Made by a program: the position numbers and the translations under genes. This document shows, one piece after another, positions 10,871 to 19,274 of a stretch of DNA of 64,000 bases. Numbering within the stretch: the first letter of the stretch is position 1; each line of letters starts with the position of its first letter. This stretch comes from Rhodococcus jostii RHA1 (GTDB lineage Bacteria; Actinomycetota; Actinomycetes; Mycobacteriales; Mycobacteriaceae). The DNA lies in the NCBI RefSeq assembly GCF_000014565.1, contig NC_008271.1, forward strand, positions 186,001-250,000. Direction: 5' to 3'. Under the pieces are notes generated by a model that was not told the DNA's origin, ran no database searches, and was given only the letters and a program-made list of their open reading frames with translations.

Positions 10871-10973
10871 TGTCGACAATACCCTGCACAGGGTTTTTCG
10901 ACATAGTTTTTCGACACGGGTTGTCGACGCATCCGACGTACCGAGTCCGCCGGTCAGAGGCGGTGTCGAAAAA
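10871..10973. promoter_or_regulatory. Putative res/recombination site of the resolvase
   Basis: Two bases from the resolvase start is TGTCGACAATACC...TTTTTCGACA (10871-10903), an inverted repeat around CCTG-CA-CAGG. TTTTTCGACA recurs at 10908-10917 and inverted as GTGTCGAAAAA at 10963-10973; TTGTCGAC is at 10921. Three or four resolvase subsites in a 100-base stretch is the usual make-up of a res site. Confidence 0.6.
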
Positions 10974-11262
10974 GTGTCCTGTCTCATCCAACCCGAGGTA
11001 TGGCTCACCGATCCGAGGTATTCGGTATGGCGTCTCACCAAACTGAGACACCGAGTCCGCTGACGTGGTGAGATGGCACCGGCAGACCGCTGGCGGCTTG
11101 ATGTATTGCCTCATGATCGGCGAGTCTTCGCGCGTCTCCAGCCATCTCACGCATATGAGGCATCGCAGCTCAGCGGCCCCTCAGCGTGCTGATCCTGCCT
11201 CGTATTCAACGAGACAGGACAAAAGGATCGATTTCCGTCACATGCCTCAGTCCAGGGGGCTG
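10974..11262. repeat. Non-coding stretch with short repeats
   Basis: CCGAGGTAT occurs twice (from 10991 and 11015) within repeated TATGGC-TCACC units, with inverted partners such as GGTGAGATGG near 11068. GTCCTGTCTC at 10977 is matched by GAGACAGGAC near 11211, about 240 bases apart, like short terminal inverted repeats. No coding sequence is visible between them. Confidence 0.4.
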
Positions 11263-11634
11263 TTACCGCGGCCGGAGGGTTGTCGAGTTTCCGGGCGGGT
11301 GGGTAGCGCGGCGGCGTTCTCGAAAGCGTGCCCGGTGCCGCACCATCACGACATCGGATTCGGTGTGGATGCTACTTGGGTGGCGGGCGATCGCGTCTTG
11401 GAAGGCGGCACTGCGACGACGGAGGAAGGTGTCATGCACCGTCGCCGTGTCGTCGGCGAGGAGGTACGCCGCGGCACCGTCGCAGTCGAGGAGGAACTTC
11501 CCGTACGCCCGTCTCACCGGCGCCTCCTCGTCGAAGATCACCGGCAGTACCACCTCGTCGACCAGGTGGAACGGGAAACGAACGAGCCGGTAGGCGGCCC
11601 GTACCAGCGCTCGCGCCACGGCGCCCAGTCCCAT
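11263..11634 (-). CDS. Hypothetical protein next to the Clp_N gene
   Basis: 123 residues beginning MGLGAVARALVRAAYRLVRF; an alternative ATG lies 30 bases upstream. Both lack a strong ribosome site. A hydrophobic helix (VRFPFHLVDEVVLPVIFDEE) is followed by a soluble charged part. No family is recognised. It is read in the same direction as the Clp_N gene 143 bases upstream and may share its transcript. Confidence 0.55.
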   Translation of the reverse strand: MGLGAVARALVRAAYRLVRFPFHLVDEVVLPVIFDEEAPVRRAYGKFLLDCDGAAAYLLADDTATVHDTFLRRRSAAFQDAIARHPSSIHTESDVVMVRHRARFRERRRATHPPGNSTTLRPR

Positions 11635-11776
11635 GGCCTGATCGTAACGCCGGCACGGGACCATGGTGACGCTGTCACAGGGCCGGGTCCCGACCGGACC
11701 GGCCTCACCGCAGTGGGAATGGTGCCGCGAACCCGCAGCGGCGACCGGGCGCTCGGTCTCGCCCGAGGCAAAGGCC

Positions 11777-12412
11777 CTATTCGGTACTCGCGCCGCCGGC
11801 ACGGGCCGCGTCGAGGATCCGGTCTCGCATCCACGCGTCGAGGGGCTGGCCCGCCGCGGCGGCCGCGGCGACGCACAGCGCATGTTCGGCGTCGGTCAAC
11901 CTGAGGTTGGTGACGTGTGTCGGCTCCAACCCCCGCTCTGCGGTGAGCCGGTGCTCGGTGACTTGCCGGAGGATGTGCTGACGCAGTTGGTCGAAGTCCA
12001 CCGGGAGGACCTCGCCGAGCAACCGTGCGCCGGTGGATTCGCGGTCGGCGATGAGGGCGAGGAGGATCTGTTCGGTGCCGATGCGGTCATGGCCGAGCAG
12101 GGAAGTTTCGCGCAGGCTCTGTTCGAGGATCCGTTTGGCGTGCCGGGTGAACGGGATGTGCACGGATCGGGCTGGATCGCCGTGACCGGTGGGGAGTCGG
12201 CTGTCGAGGATTGCCGCGGACACGCCGAACGATTCCAGCGATCTCGCCGCTGCCCCTTCACGTTCGCCGATGAGGCCCAGCAGGAGGTGCTCGGTTCCGA
12301 GATAGGCGTGGTGGTGGGCCCGGGCCGCCTCGGAGGCCAGGACGACGGAGCGCCGTGCTTGGTCGGTAAACCTCTCGAACACCTTTGCTCCCATCGGTTT
12401 TGGCCGCTGCAT
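11777..12412 (-). CDS. Stand-alone Clp N-terminal double-repeat protein
   Basis: 211 residues. Two Clp_N repeats are visible: VFERFTDQARRSVVLASEAA through YLGTEHLLLGLI, then FTRHAKRILEQSLRE through IGTEQILLALIADRES. No AAA+ ATPase domain follows. Instead the last 45 residues (HVTNLRLTDAEHALCVAAAA, then AWMRDRILDAAR) look like a ribbon-helix-helix or antitoxin-like module. GATGAGG before the ATG at 12412 sets the start. Such proteins may act as adaptors of ClpC or bind unfolded clients; here the job is unknown. Confidence 0.75.
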   Translation of the reverse strand: MQRPKPMGAKVFERFTDQARRSVVLASEAARAHHHAYLGTEHLLLGLIGEREGAAARSLESFGVSAAILDSRLPTGHGDPARSVHIPFTRHAKRILEQSLRETSLLGHDRIGTEQILLALIADRESTGARLLGEVLPVDFDQLRQHILRQVTEHRLTAERGLEPTHVTNLRLTDAEHALCVAAAAAAGQPLDAWMRDRILDAARAGGASTE

Positions 12413-12480
12413 GCGGTACCTCATCTTCCCGCTACACCAACTGCAGGCTCGGGCGGGGTGGCTTCCCGGCCAACCGGCGG

Positions 12481-13059
12481 TCAGACGGGCGGGCGCAGAC
12501 CGGCCAGGGTGACGGTGACGAGTCGCTGGACCGCGGTCTCGGACGGCAGCCTGGTGGCCGCGGCAAGGGCGTGCAGGCAGTAGCCGGCGAGTTCGTCGGG
12601 GCTGATGTCGTCGCGGACGTCGCCGGCCTCGGCGGCGTCGGCGATCAGCTCGCGGATCATGTCGTGCAGCTGCTGCTGCGCGCCAGCGACGCGCTCATCG
12701 TGGTGCAGGAACGTCACCAGGTCGGTGTCGCCGTGGTTGCGGGTTTGTTGGGAGACGAGCGCATAGGCGTGCAGCACCGCGCCGAGACGACGGCCTGGGC
12801 CGGTGGTGTGGTCGCGCACCTGCGCGAGATGCTGCAGGTGAGCGGTGATCTGGCGGGCGTGCCAGGCGCGCAGGATGGCGTCGACGTCCGGGAAGTACTT
12901 GTACAGGGTGGCGCGTCCGATCCCGGTCTGTTCGGCGATCTGGCTCATCGTCACCGACCGCAGTCCGTGCTCGAACGCCAGCGCGGCGGTCGTGTCGCAG
13001 ATCGCGTCACGAACCTGCTGGCGATGCGTCTCGATCGTCTCGTTCCACAGCTTCGGCAC
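12481..13059 (-). CDS. TetR-family transcriptional regulator
   Basis: 192 residues. The N-terminal DNA-binding domain is clear (TMSQIAEQTGIGRATLYKYFPDVDAI); the C-terminal domain is all helical and His-rich (TFLHHDERVAGAQQQLHDMI). The GTG at 13059 (reading MPKLWNETIETHR) is preferred since the family usually starts there; an ATG 24 bases upstream is possible. It faces the methyltransferase operon across a 128-base gap holding a palindrome, so it probably represses that operon. Confidence 0.85.
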   Translation of the reverse strand: MPKLWNETIETHRQQVRDAICDTTAALAFEHGLRSVTMSQIAEQTGIGRATLYKYFPDVDAILRAWHARQITAHLQHLAQVRDHTTGPGRRLGAVLHAYALVSQQTRNHGDTDLVTFLHHDERVAGAQQQLHDMIRELIADAAEAGDVRDDISPDELAGYCLHALAAATRLPSETAVQRLVTVTLAGLRPPV

Positions 13060-13108
13060 GCACCCACTATACGGCGCGACCATGGTCGATACATCGCATC
13101 TTGTCCAT

Positions 13109-13121
13109 AGACACTATGTCT
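13109..13121. promoter_or_regulatory. Palindromic operator between tetR and the methyltransferase operon
   Basis: AGACACTATGTCT has arms AGACA and TGTCT and sits between the divergent starts. Confidence 0.5.
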
Positions 13122-13187
13122 CGATAGAGTGAGGTGGTCGCCAATCGAGGGCGACGGCGGAAGTCCCAGCAGTAAGGAGTCGTCGAG

Positions 13188-13847
13188 ATGGTCGACGCGC
13201 CGCGCTTCCCGTACCCCGGTTCGCCGCCCGTGCACGGGCCCGACGACCTCTACGTCACCCCGCCGCCGTGGGACATCGGCCGAGCCCAACCGGTGTTCGT
13301 GGCCCTCGCGGAGGGCGGTGCGATCAGGGGGCGGGTTCTCGATTGCGGTTGCGGCACCGGGGAGCACGTGCTGTTGGCGGCCGGGCTGGGACTGGACGCC
13401 ACCGGCGTCGACCTGGCTGCGACCGCGCTGCGAATCGCCGAGCAGAAAGCCCGCGACCGCGGGCTGACCGCACGGTTCCTCCACCACGACGCGCGTCGGC
13501 TGGCCGAGCTCGGCGAGAGGTTCGACACCGTGCTCGATTGCGGGCTGTTCCACATCTTCGACCCCGACGACCGCGCCGCCTACGTCGACAGTCTCCGCGA
13601 CGTCCTGGTCCCGGGTGGGCGCTACCTCATGCTCGGCTTCAGCGACCAGCAGCCCGGCGACTGGGGGCCGCACCGACTCACCCGCGACGAGATCACCACC
13701 GCCTTCGACGACGGCTGGACCATCGACTCGCTCGAATCCGCCACCCTCGAGGTCACCCTCGACCCCGCAGGCATGCGTGCGTGGCAGCTCGCCGCCACCC
13801 GGACCTGGCCCCACCCAATCGAAAGGGAGTGCAGCGCGCCATGTTGA
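13188..13847 (+). CDS. Class I SAM-dependent methyltransferase
   Basis: 219 residues. Motif I is VLDCGCGTGEH (residues 50-60), the acidic end of beta-2 is GVDLAATAL, and DTVLDCGLFHIF corresponds to motif IV/post-I. The size and the PPPWDIGRAQP segment resemble thiopurine/tellurite-type methyltransferases, so detoxification of a small molecule is plausible but unproven. AAGGAGTCGTCGAG precedes the ATG. Its TGA overlaps the next start. Confidence 0.8.
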   Translation: MVDAPRFPYPGSPPVHGPDDLYVTPPPWDIGRAQPVFVALAEGGAIRGRVLDCGCGTGEHVLLAAGLGLDATGVDLAATALRIAEQKARDRGLTARFLHHDARRLAELGERFDTVLDCGLFHIFDPDDRAAYVDSLRDVLVPGGRYLMLGFSDQQPGDWGPHRLTRDEITTAFDDGWTIDSLESATLEVTLDPAGMRAWQLAATRTWPHPIERECSAPC

Positions 13848-14218
13848 CCGCGGAGACCCAGATCCCCACCGATCTGGCGAGCCGGTACCTCACCCAACTC
13901 TGCCGTCACGCCACCGCGGTGGCCACCGCCGGCCACCGGTTCCGCCCCCACGCCGGCGGTGACACACCGATCCGCGACGTGCACCCGAGCGCCGAAGCCT
14001 CGGACACCAGCGGCGTCATCCGATTCGGGCCGTGGGGCCGGTGCACACTCGAGGCGGCCGCAACCACGCTCACGGTGCGCGTCGAAGCCGTCGACCAGGA
14101 GAAACTGTCACGGATCCAGGACATCATCACCCATGACCTGCACCGGTTCGGCGGCCGTGAACACCCGACGGTGACCTGGCCTGAGCCCGCGGCACCGGGG
14201 ACGGGGGCCACGACGTGA
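13841..14218 (+). CDS. DUF2218 family protein
   Basis: 125 residues. Sequence such as YLTQLCRHATAVATAGHRF, GRCTLEAAATTLTVRVEAVD and IITHDLHRFGGREHPTVTWP follows the actinobacterial DUF2218 family, whose members often lie with siderophore or stress genes; the biochemical role is unknown. The ATG overlaps the methyltransferase stop (ATGTTGA), showing translational coupling. Confidence 0.8.
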   Translation: MLTAETQIPTDLASRYLTQLCRHATAVATAGHRFRPHAGGDTPIRDVHPSAEASDTSGVIRFGPWGRCTLEAAATTLTVRVEAVDQEKLSRIQDIITHDLHRFGGREHPTVTWPEPAAPGTGATT

Positions 14219-14472
14219 GGTACTCACCCACCGGACAGGCGGGGGTACGTCGAGGCCACCGCCTGCCCGTCGTGCTCACCATCGTCGTCGCCGTGGCCGT
14301 CGCCGTGCATCTCGGGCTCGGCGGATACCTGCTCGCCCACACCCGTTGGACTGCCGCCGTCGCGACCGTCGTCGTCGTGGTTGTGCTCGTGAAACTGCTC
14401 GCCATTATCTTCGGCCGCAAGGTAATTCGACGCCGCAGAGCCACCCCGGCGCCGCCGCGACGCACGCCATGA
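14215..14472 (+). CDS. Small membrane protein
   Basis: 85 residues with two hydrophobic segments (LPVVLTIVVAVAVAVHLGLG and TAAVATVVVVVVLVKLLAII) and a basic RKVIRRRR tail, so the C-terminus should be cytoplasmic. The GTG start overlaps the DUF2218 stop as GTGA; third gene of the operon. No family recognised. Confidence 0.6.
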   Translation: MRYSPTGQAGVRRGHRLPVVLTIVVAVAVAVHLGLGGYLLAHTRWTAAVATVVVVVVLVKLLAIIFGRKVIRRRRATPAPPRRTP

Positions 14473-14657
14473 GCACTCGGGCGGCCCCCGAGCGCGGGAC
14501 CCGCGGCCTCGTCGTCGTCGCGAGCGTCCGGGTTGCGTTCAGACGCCGATCCTCGTCATCCCGTAGCGGAACCGCGCCGACTCCGCCCGAGGCAACACCA
14601 CGGACCGGCCGGATCCGGGGGCAACCGCTCCCGCGGTCACTACGGACTCGGGTGTTC

Positions 14658-16301
14658 TCACCGGAGATAGTCAAGGCGGGTCATCATTCCTGATTCTTGG
14701 TGGTAGGCGTTGTGGCAGTGCAGCATCCAGTCGCCGGGATTGTCGGCGACGAGGTCCACGGCGACCGTGCGCATCGGGAGAACGATGACGGTGTCCTTGC
14801 GGGGGCCCGGGGTGCCGTCGGGTTTCACGATCTGGAAGGTGTGCCCGTGCAGGTGCATCGGATGCCACATCATGGTCATGTTGGTGAAGGTCAGGCGGGC
14901 GCGCTGGCCTTCCCGGATCGTCAACGGCTCGGTCTGCTCGTACGGGCGGCCGTTGATGGTCCAGTCGTAGCTCATCATGCCCCCACCGAGAACCGCTGCC
15001 AGGTTAACCTCCGGCTGACTCTGGGGCAGCAGGACGGTGTCGGCGCCGACGAAGGCGTCCGCCGTCCCCACCCGGCCAGCCAACTCACGGGGCGTGAATC
15101 CCGAATTCGGCGGCGATCCGGGCCCGGTGCGCAGCACAGCTCGGGCGTGCGCGTTCTTTCCGTCGGCCGCCGCCACAAGGGGAAAGACGCCGTCCCCGAC
15201 AGTGACGATGACGTCGTAGCGTTCACCCATGCCGAGCAACAGAGCGTCGACCTCGACCGGTCTCACCGGAAAGCCGTCGGTGTGGGTGACGGTCATGGTG
15301 TGCCCGGCCAGTGCGATGCGGAAGGCGGTGTCGGCTCCGGCGTTGATGATCCGGATCCGCACGCGCTGACCGGGTGTGGCCGTGAACGTCGACGGCGCGG
15401 ACGGGAGCCGCCCGTTGATCAGGTAGTACGGGTAGGTGATATCGCCGGTGTCGCCGCCCAGGAGGCTGCTGGTGCCCACCCCGTTCGACGTCGCACTCGA
15501 GGTGGGGACGCCGGATTGATCCGAGCCGCCGCCCATACCTCCCATCCCTGGCATGTTCCCCATGCCGCCTGGTCCGCCCATCGGGCCCATCCCGCTCGAT
15601 TGCAGATTCGAGAAGATCTGCTGGGGGCTCGGGCCGATTCCGTGAGTCCAGTCGTCGAGGACGACGATCCATTCGGCGTCGTAGTCGCCGGGTTCGCGGG
15701 GGTCGTCGACGATGACGGGCAGGTAGAGCCCGTAGTCGGTGTCGAGGCCGACGTGCGGGTGCGCCCAGTAGGTGCCCGCATGCGGCACCGAGAATCGGTA
15801 GGTGAAGCTCTGGCCAGGTCCGATGTCGGGGCTGGCGGGGCTGGCCCCGTCCATGTCGTTGCGCAGCGCAATGCCGTGCCAGTGCACGGAGGTCTCGTGG
15901 TCGAGGCCGTTGGTGAGGGCGACAGCTATCTCGTCGCCGACGTTGGCCCGGATCGTCGGCCCGGGGACGGTGTTGCCGTAGGCGAGGGTGCGCACGTGTA
16001 TCCCGCCGAGGTCGATGTCGGCCGCCTGCGGGGTCAGGGCGGCGTCGACGGTGCGGCCGGTGTGAGGGCGGGCAGCTTCGACGGCGGCGATGGTGTTCCC
16101 GTCGACCGGATGGGGGCCGGGGGGCGATGAGCCGCGGGTGCAGGCGGCGAGGGCGAGGCCACCCAGGCCTGCGGCGGCCGCGGTGAGGAAGGCGCGCCGA
16201 TTCAGGCCGGATCCGTTGTCAGGCACGGGGGTCACGGGATTCTCGCGCACTGCGCGGCCGGTGTGCTTGCACACCAGATGTGCCTCGGACCCCGGACACA
16301 C
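14658..16301 (-). CDS. Multicopper oxidase, Tat-exported lipoprotein
   Basis: 547 residues from the longest start; a GTG at 16250 would also keep the signal. NRRAFLTAAAAGLGGLALAAC (34-54) is a twin-arginine signal with lipobox Cys54. Copper ligands are intact: HWHG (140-143), HPH (181-183), HPMHLHGH, and the C-terminal HCHNAYHQESGM with the type-1 Cys, His and Met. A Met/Gly-rich insert (about 239-262, with GMGNMPGMGGMGGG) is like the Met-rich loops of cuprous oxidases such as CueO. Expected role: oxidise Cu(I) outside the membrane. Transcribed from the same side as the SHOCT gene just upstream. Confidence 0.9.
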   Translation of the reverse strand: MCPGSEAHLVCKHTGRAVRENPVTPVPDNGSGLNRRAFLTAAAAGLGGLALAACTRGSSPPGPHPVDGNTIAAVEAARPHTGRTVDAALTPQAADIDLGGIHVRTLAYGNTVPGPTIRANVGDEIAVALTNGLDHETSVHWHGIALRNDMDGASPASPDIGPGQSFTYRFSVPHAGTYWAHPHVGLDTDYGLYLPVIVDDPREPGDYDAEWIVVLDDWTHGIGPSPQQIFSNLQSSGMGPMGGPGGMGNMPGMGGMGGGSDQSGVPTSSATSNGVGTSSLLGGDTGDITYPYYLINGRLPSAPSTFTATPGQRVRIRIINAGADTAFRIALAGHTMTVTHTDGFPVRPVEVDALLLGMGERYDVIVTVGDGVFPLVAAADGKNAHARAVLRTGPGSPPNSGFTPRELAGRVGTADAFVGADTVLLPQSQPEVNLAAVLGGGMMSYDWTINGRPYEQTEPLTIREGQRARLTFTNMTMMWHPMHLHGHTFQIVKPDGTPGPRKDTVIVLPMRTVAVDLVADNPGDWMLHCHNAYHQESGMMTRLDYLR

Positions 16302-16336
16302 CTGAGCGAACGACGCTGACGGGCGGTCCCACCTGG

Positions 16337-16609
16337 TTATCGGTCATGCCCGGTGCGTAGTTGATCTCTGCGGATGCGGTACTCCTCGGCGTCGATCTCC
16401 CCTCGGGCGAAGCGTTCGTCGAGGATCGTGTCCGCGCTCGGCCTGCGGGTGTCGGTGTCGTAGGGAGGATTGCGGTCCGTGCGGAGGGTGCGGAACAGTG
16501 CCATGACCCCGACGACGACCAACCCCCAGAACGCGACCATCAGCCCGGCCATCAGCACCCAGCCGCCCCAGCCCATCCCGTAGCCCATTCCGTTGTTCCG
16601 CCACATCAT
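16337..16609 (-). CDS. Small membrane protein with SHOCT domain
   Basis: 90 residues. An N-terminal Met/Gly/Trp-rich stretch (NNGMGYGMGWGGW) leads into one membrane helix (VLMAGLMVAFWGLVVVGVMA). The C-terminal PSADTILDERFARGEIDAEE and YRIRRDQL is a SHOCT domain. It precedes the multicopper oxidase by 35 bases, so they probably form one operon. A metal-binding or assembly role is a guess. Confidence 0.8.
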   Translation of the reverse strand: MMWRNNGMGYGMGWGGWVLMAGLMVAFWGLVVVGVMALFRTLRTDRNPPYDTDTRRPSADTILDERFARGEIDAEEYRIRRDQLRTGHDR

Positions 16610-16673
16610 CGCCGTTCACCTTTCGTTGCACTCCATCGTGGAGTCCGGATGCGGTGAATCGATGAGGGTTCTG

Positions 16674-16692
16674 TGTAGTTTCGCTGAAGATG
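16674..16692. promoter_or_regulatory. OmpR-type direct-repeat box (copy 1)
   Basis: TGTAGTTTCGCTGAAGATG has two TG(A/T)AG half-sites 11 bases apart. It lies between the SHOCT/oxidase operon and the response-regulator gene and matches the boxes at 24128 and 29539. Confidence 0.55.
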
Positions 16693-16741
16693 AGGCCGGT
16701 TCGGGGCGAGCTGCACGGGTTCGGGGAGGGCACCGGCGACG

Positions 16742-17500
16742 ATGGAGATCATGGACAACACGCCGCCCCTGTCGCCCGACGCCGCGGGATATCGGGCCTT
16801 AGTGGTCGACGACGAGCGCCCGCTGGCCGCGGTCGTCGCCAGTTACCTCGAACGGGAGCACTTCGAGGTCGCCGTCGCCTACAACGGGGTCGATGCGCTC
16901 GCCCTCGCCCGGGAGATCGACCCCGACGTGGTGGTCCTCGACCTCGGGCTGCCGGGCATGGACGGAATCGAGGTGTGCCGGCAGCTGCGGACGTTCTCCG
17001 ATGCCTATGTGGTGATGCTGACCGCCCGCAGCGCGGAAGTGGACACCATCATCGGGCTGTCGGTCGGCGCCGACGATTACGTCACCAAACCGTTCAGTCC
17101 ACGGGAGCTGGTGGCCCGCATCCGCGCCATGTTGCGAAGGCCCCGGAAGGCACCGGTGTACGAGACACCGTCACCCGATAGGGGTGGAGAGGAGGCGCCA
17201 CGGGTCTTCGGGGCACTGAGCATCGACGTGGCGGGCCGGGAGGTGTGCCTCGGCGAGCAGCCGGTGATGTTGACCCGCACCGAGTTCGATGTGCTGGCGG
17301 TCTTGTCGTCCCGGCCGGGGATGGCATTTAGTCGGCGCCAGTTGATCGAGGCCGTGTGGGGAGAATCCTGGGTCGGGAATGAGCACCTCGTGGACGTGCA
17401 TGTCGGGCACCTGCGCCGCAAGCTCGGCGACGACCCCGCCGCGCCCCGGTACGTCACCACCGTCCGCGGCATCGGGTACCGGATGGGGACCGGGCAATGA
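16742..17500 (+). CDS. OmpR/PhoB-family response regulator (copper two-component system)
   Basis: 252 residues. The receiver domain has the acidic pair in VVDDER, the phospho-acceptor Asp67 in VVLDLGLPG, Thr in MLTAR and Lys in DYVTKPFS. The winged-helix domain ends VDVHVGHLRRKLGDDP...YVTTVRGIGYRMG. ATG at 16742; an internal ATG three codons later is possible. It is coupled to the kinase gene by ATGA. Its surroundings indicate a metal or envelope-stress signal, like CopR/CusR. Confidence 0.9.
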   Translation: MEIMDNTPPLSPDAAGYRALVVDDERPLAAVVASYLEREHFEVAVAYNGVDALALAREIDPDVVVLDLGLPGMDGIEVCRQLRTFSDAYVVMLTARSAEVDTIIGLSVGADDYVTKPFSPRELVARIRAMLRRPRKAPVYETPSPDRGGEEAPRVFGALSIDVAGREVCLGEQPVMLTRTEFDVLAVLSSRPGMAFSRRQLIEAVWGESWVGNEHLVDVHVGHLRRKLGDDPAAPRYVTTVRGIGYRMGTGQ

Positions 17501-18654
17501 CCTCGCATCGGGACCGGCCCCGCACCCTCGGCGCAGATCCGCGGCGCAGCCGTGGCCCCGGCCTCGGCGTGCGGTTGCTGCTGGCGCAATCGCTGGTGCT
17601 GGTTGCGGGCGCCGCCACCTGCTGGGTGGTCGCGGTGTTTGCCGGCCCCCCGCTGTTCCGCGAGCACCTGCACCGCGCCGGGGTACCGGCCTCGTCCGAC
17701 GAGCAGTTCCACGCCGAGCAGGCGTACCGCTCCGCCACAGCCATTTCCCTGGCGGTGGCCCTCGGGGTGGCCTCCCTGGCCGCGTTGGTGGTGACCTGGT
17801 ATTTCAGTCGGCGCCTGCAACGGTCGGTGACCGAGGTGTCCTCCGCGGCGACCGCGGTGGCCGACGGGCGCTACGACATCCGGGTCACGTCACCGCACCT
17901 GGGTGAGGATTTCGACGCACTCGCCGAGGCGTTCAATCGGATGGCCGCCGGGCTCGAATCGGTCGAGACCACCCGCCGCCAACTGCTCGGTGACCTCGCC
18001 CACGAGATCCGCACCCCGGTGTCGGTGCTCGAGGCGTACATGGAGGCACTCGAGGATGGGGTCGAGACCTTGGATGCCGACACGATCACGATGTTGCGCG
18101 ATCAGACCCGCAGGCTGGTCCGTTTCTCGGATGATGTCCGCAGCCTCTCCCACGCGGAAGAGAGCCGGACCTCGATCGAGCCTACCTGGGTGGATCCCGC
18201 AGCACTGCTCTCGACCACCTTGATCGCCGCGGCCGACCGCTACGCAGCGAAGCAGGTGGCACTGACCTCGAATGTTGCTGCGCACCTTCCCCGCCTGTGG
18301 GCCGACCCGGAGCGGCTCGGGCAGGTGCTGGGTAACCTGCTCGACAATGCCTTGCGCCACACCCCCGGCGGCGGCCGGGTGGAGGTGACCGCCGGCCAGC
18401 GACAGGAGCTGCTGGTGATCGAGGTGACCGACACCGGCGACGGGATCGCCGCCGAGCACCTCCCGCACCTGTTCGAACGGTTCTATCGAGTCGACGCGGC
18501 ACGCGACCGCGAACACGGCGGCGCCGGGATCGGGCTGGCGATCGCCAAGGCCCTCGTCGAGGCGCACGGCGGCCATATCACCGCCCGCAGCGACGGCCCC
18601 GGAACCGGCAGTACCTTCACCATCACCCTTCCGCTGCGACCGGATCAGCGATGA
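17497..18654 (+). CDS. Membrane sensor histidine kinase
   Basis: 385 residues. Two membrane helices (about 23-50 and 82-103) enclose a very short external loop of about 30 residues, then a HAMP domain, HisKA with His169 in LLGDLAHEIRTPVSV, N box LGNLLDNALRHT and G boxes DTGDGIAAEH and GAGIGLAIAKALVEAHGG. The small sensor loop (REHLHRAGVPASSDEQFHAEQA) carries three His residues that could bind metal. Partner of the upstream regulator. Confidence 0.9.
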   Translation: MTSHRDRPRTLGADPRRSRGPGLGVRLLLAQSLVLVAGAATCWVVAVFAGPPLFREHLHRAGVPASSDEQFHAEQAYRSATAISLAVALGVASLAALVVTWYFSRRLQRSVTEVSSAATAVADGRYDIRVTSPHLGEDFDALAEAFNRMAAGLESVETTRRQLLGDLAHEIRTPVSVLEAYMEALEDGVETLDADTITMLRDQTRRLVRFSDDVRSLSHAEESRTSIEPTWVDPAALLSTTLIAAADRYAAKQVALTSNVAAHLPRLWADPERLGQVLGNLLDNALRHTPGGGRVEVTAGQRQELLVIEVTDTGDGIAAEHLPHLFERFYRVDAARDREHGGAGIGLAIAKALVEAHGGHITARSDGPGTGSTFTITLPLRPDQR

Positions 18655-18990
18655 GGACGGACTCTGTGACGGCGATCGCCCGGCACCGGCTCGCGCCCGT
18701 TCGCAGCGTGCCGAGCGGACGGAGCGCGGACACCGTCTACGGTGGTCACGAGCACCGGCTGCGCCGGACTCTCATCGCGCTCACCCCCGTCGGCGAGCGG
18801 CCGATGTTCCCATTCGCGGCGAGTCCACCGTGTACATCATGGGCGGTCGGGGCAGGTTGCGGTGGCGGGCGATCTGGTCGCGATCACCGCGGCGCGTACT
18901 CCCCGGGTCGAGGCGCCGAGCCGAGTCTGTCCTCGTCCTCACCGTCGCGAAACCTTCCCGATGCCCCGGGCAGGGCGCGCTGAGGGTGGC
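18655..18990. other. Gap of 336 bases between convergent genes
   Basis: No gene, strong hairpin or repeat is seen. Reading frames here lack start sites and family resemblance. Confidence 0.5.
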
Positions 18991-19218
18991 TCAGGTGGGT
19001 GGTTCGGCCAGGGAGTATCCGGCCTCGTCGACGGCGTCACGTACCTCGTCGAGTGACAAGGGTCGGCTGCTGGTGACCCTCACCCGGGAATCGCCGCCGG
19101 GAACCAGGTCGATGTCGACGCTCGTCACGGCATCGAGGTGGCCGAGTTCCTCGGTGACCGCCTGCCCGCAATGCGCGCAGGTCATGCCGCTCACCTGGTA
19201 GCTGGCGGTGGTGCTCAC
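18991..19218 (-). CDS. copZ: CopZ-like copper chaperone (heavy-metal-associated domain)
   Basis: 75 residues, a single HMA domain with the metal motif GMTCAHC at residues 11-17 and the closing VDEAGYSL. The GTG start at 19218 is chosen because GAGGAGA stands 6 bases upstream. It should bind Cu(I) and hand it to the P-type ATPases. It follows the DUF305 gene in the same direction with a 56-base gap. Confidence 0.88.
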   Translation of the reverse strand: MSTTASYQVSGMTCAHCGQAVTEELGHLDAVTSVDIDLVPGGDSRVRVTSSRPLSLDEVRDAVDEAGYSLAEPPT

Positions 19219-19274
19219 CGTGTTCTCCTCGGGCGCGGTCAGCGGCGGGTGGTCGACTCCACGAGGCCGGGGTG

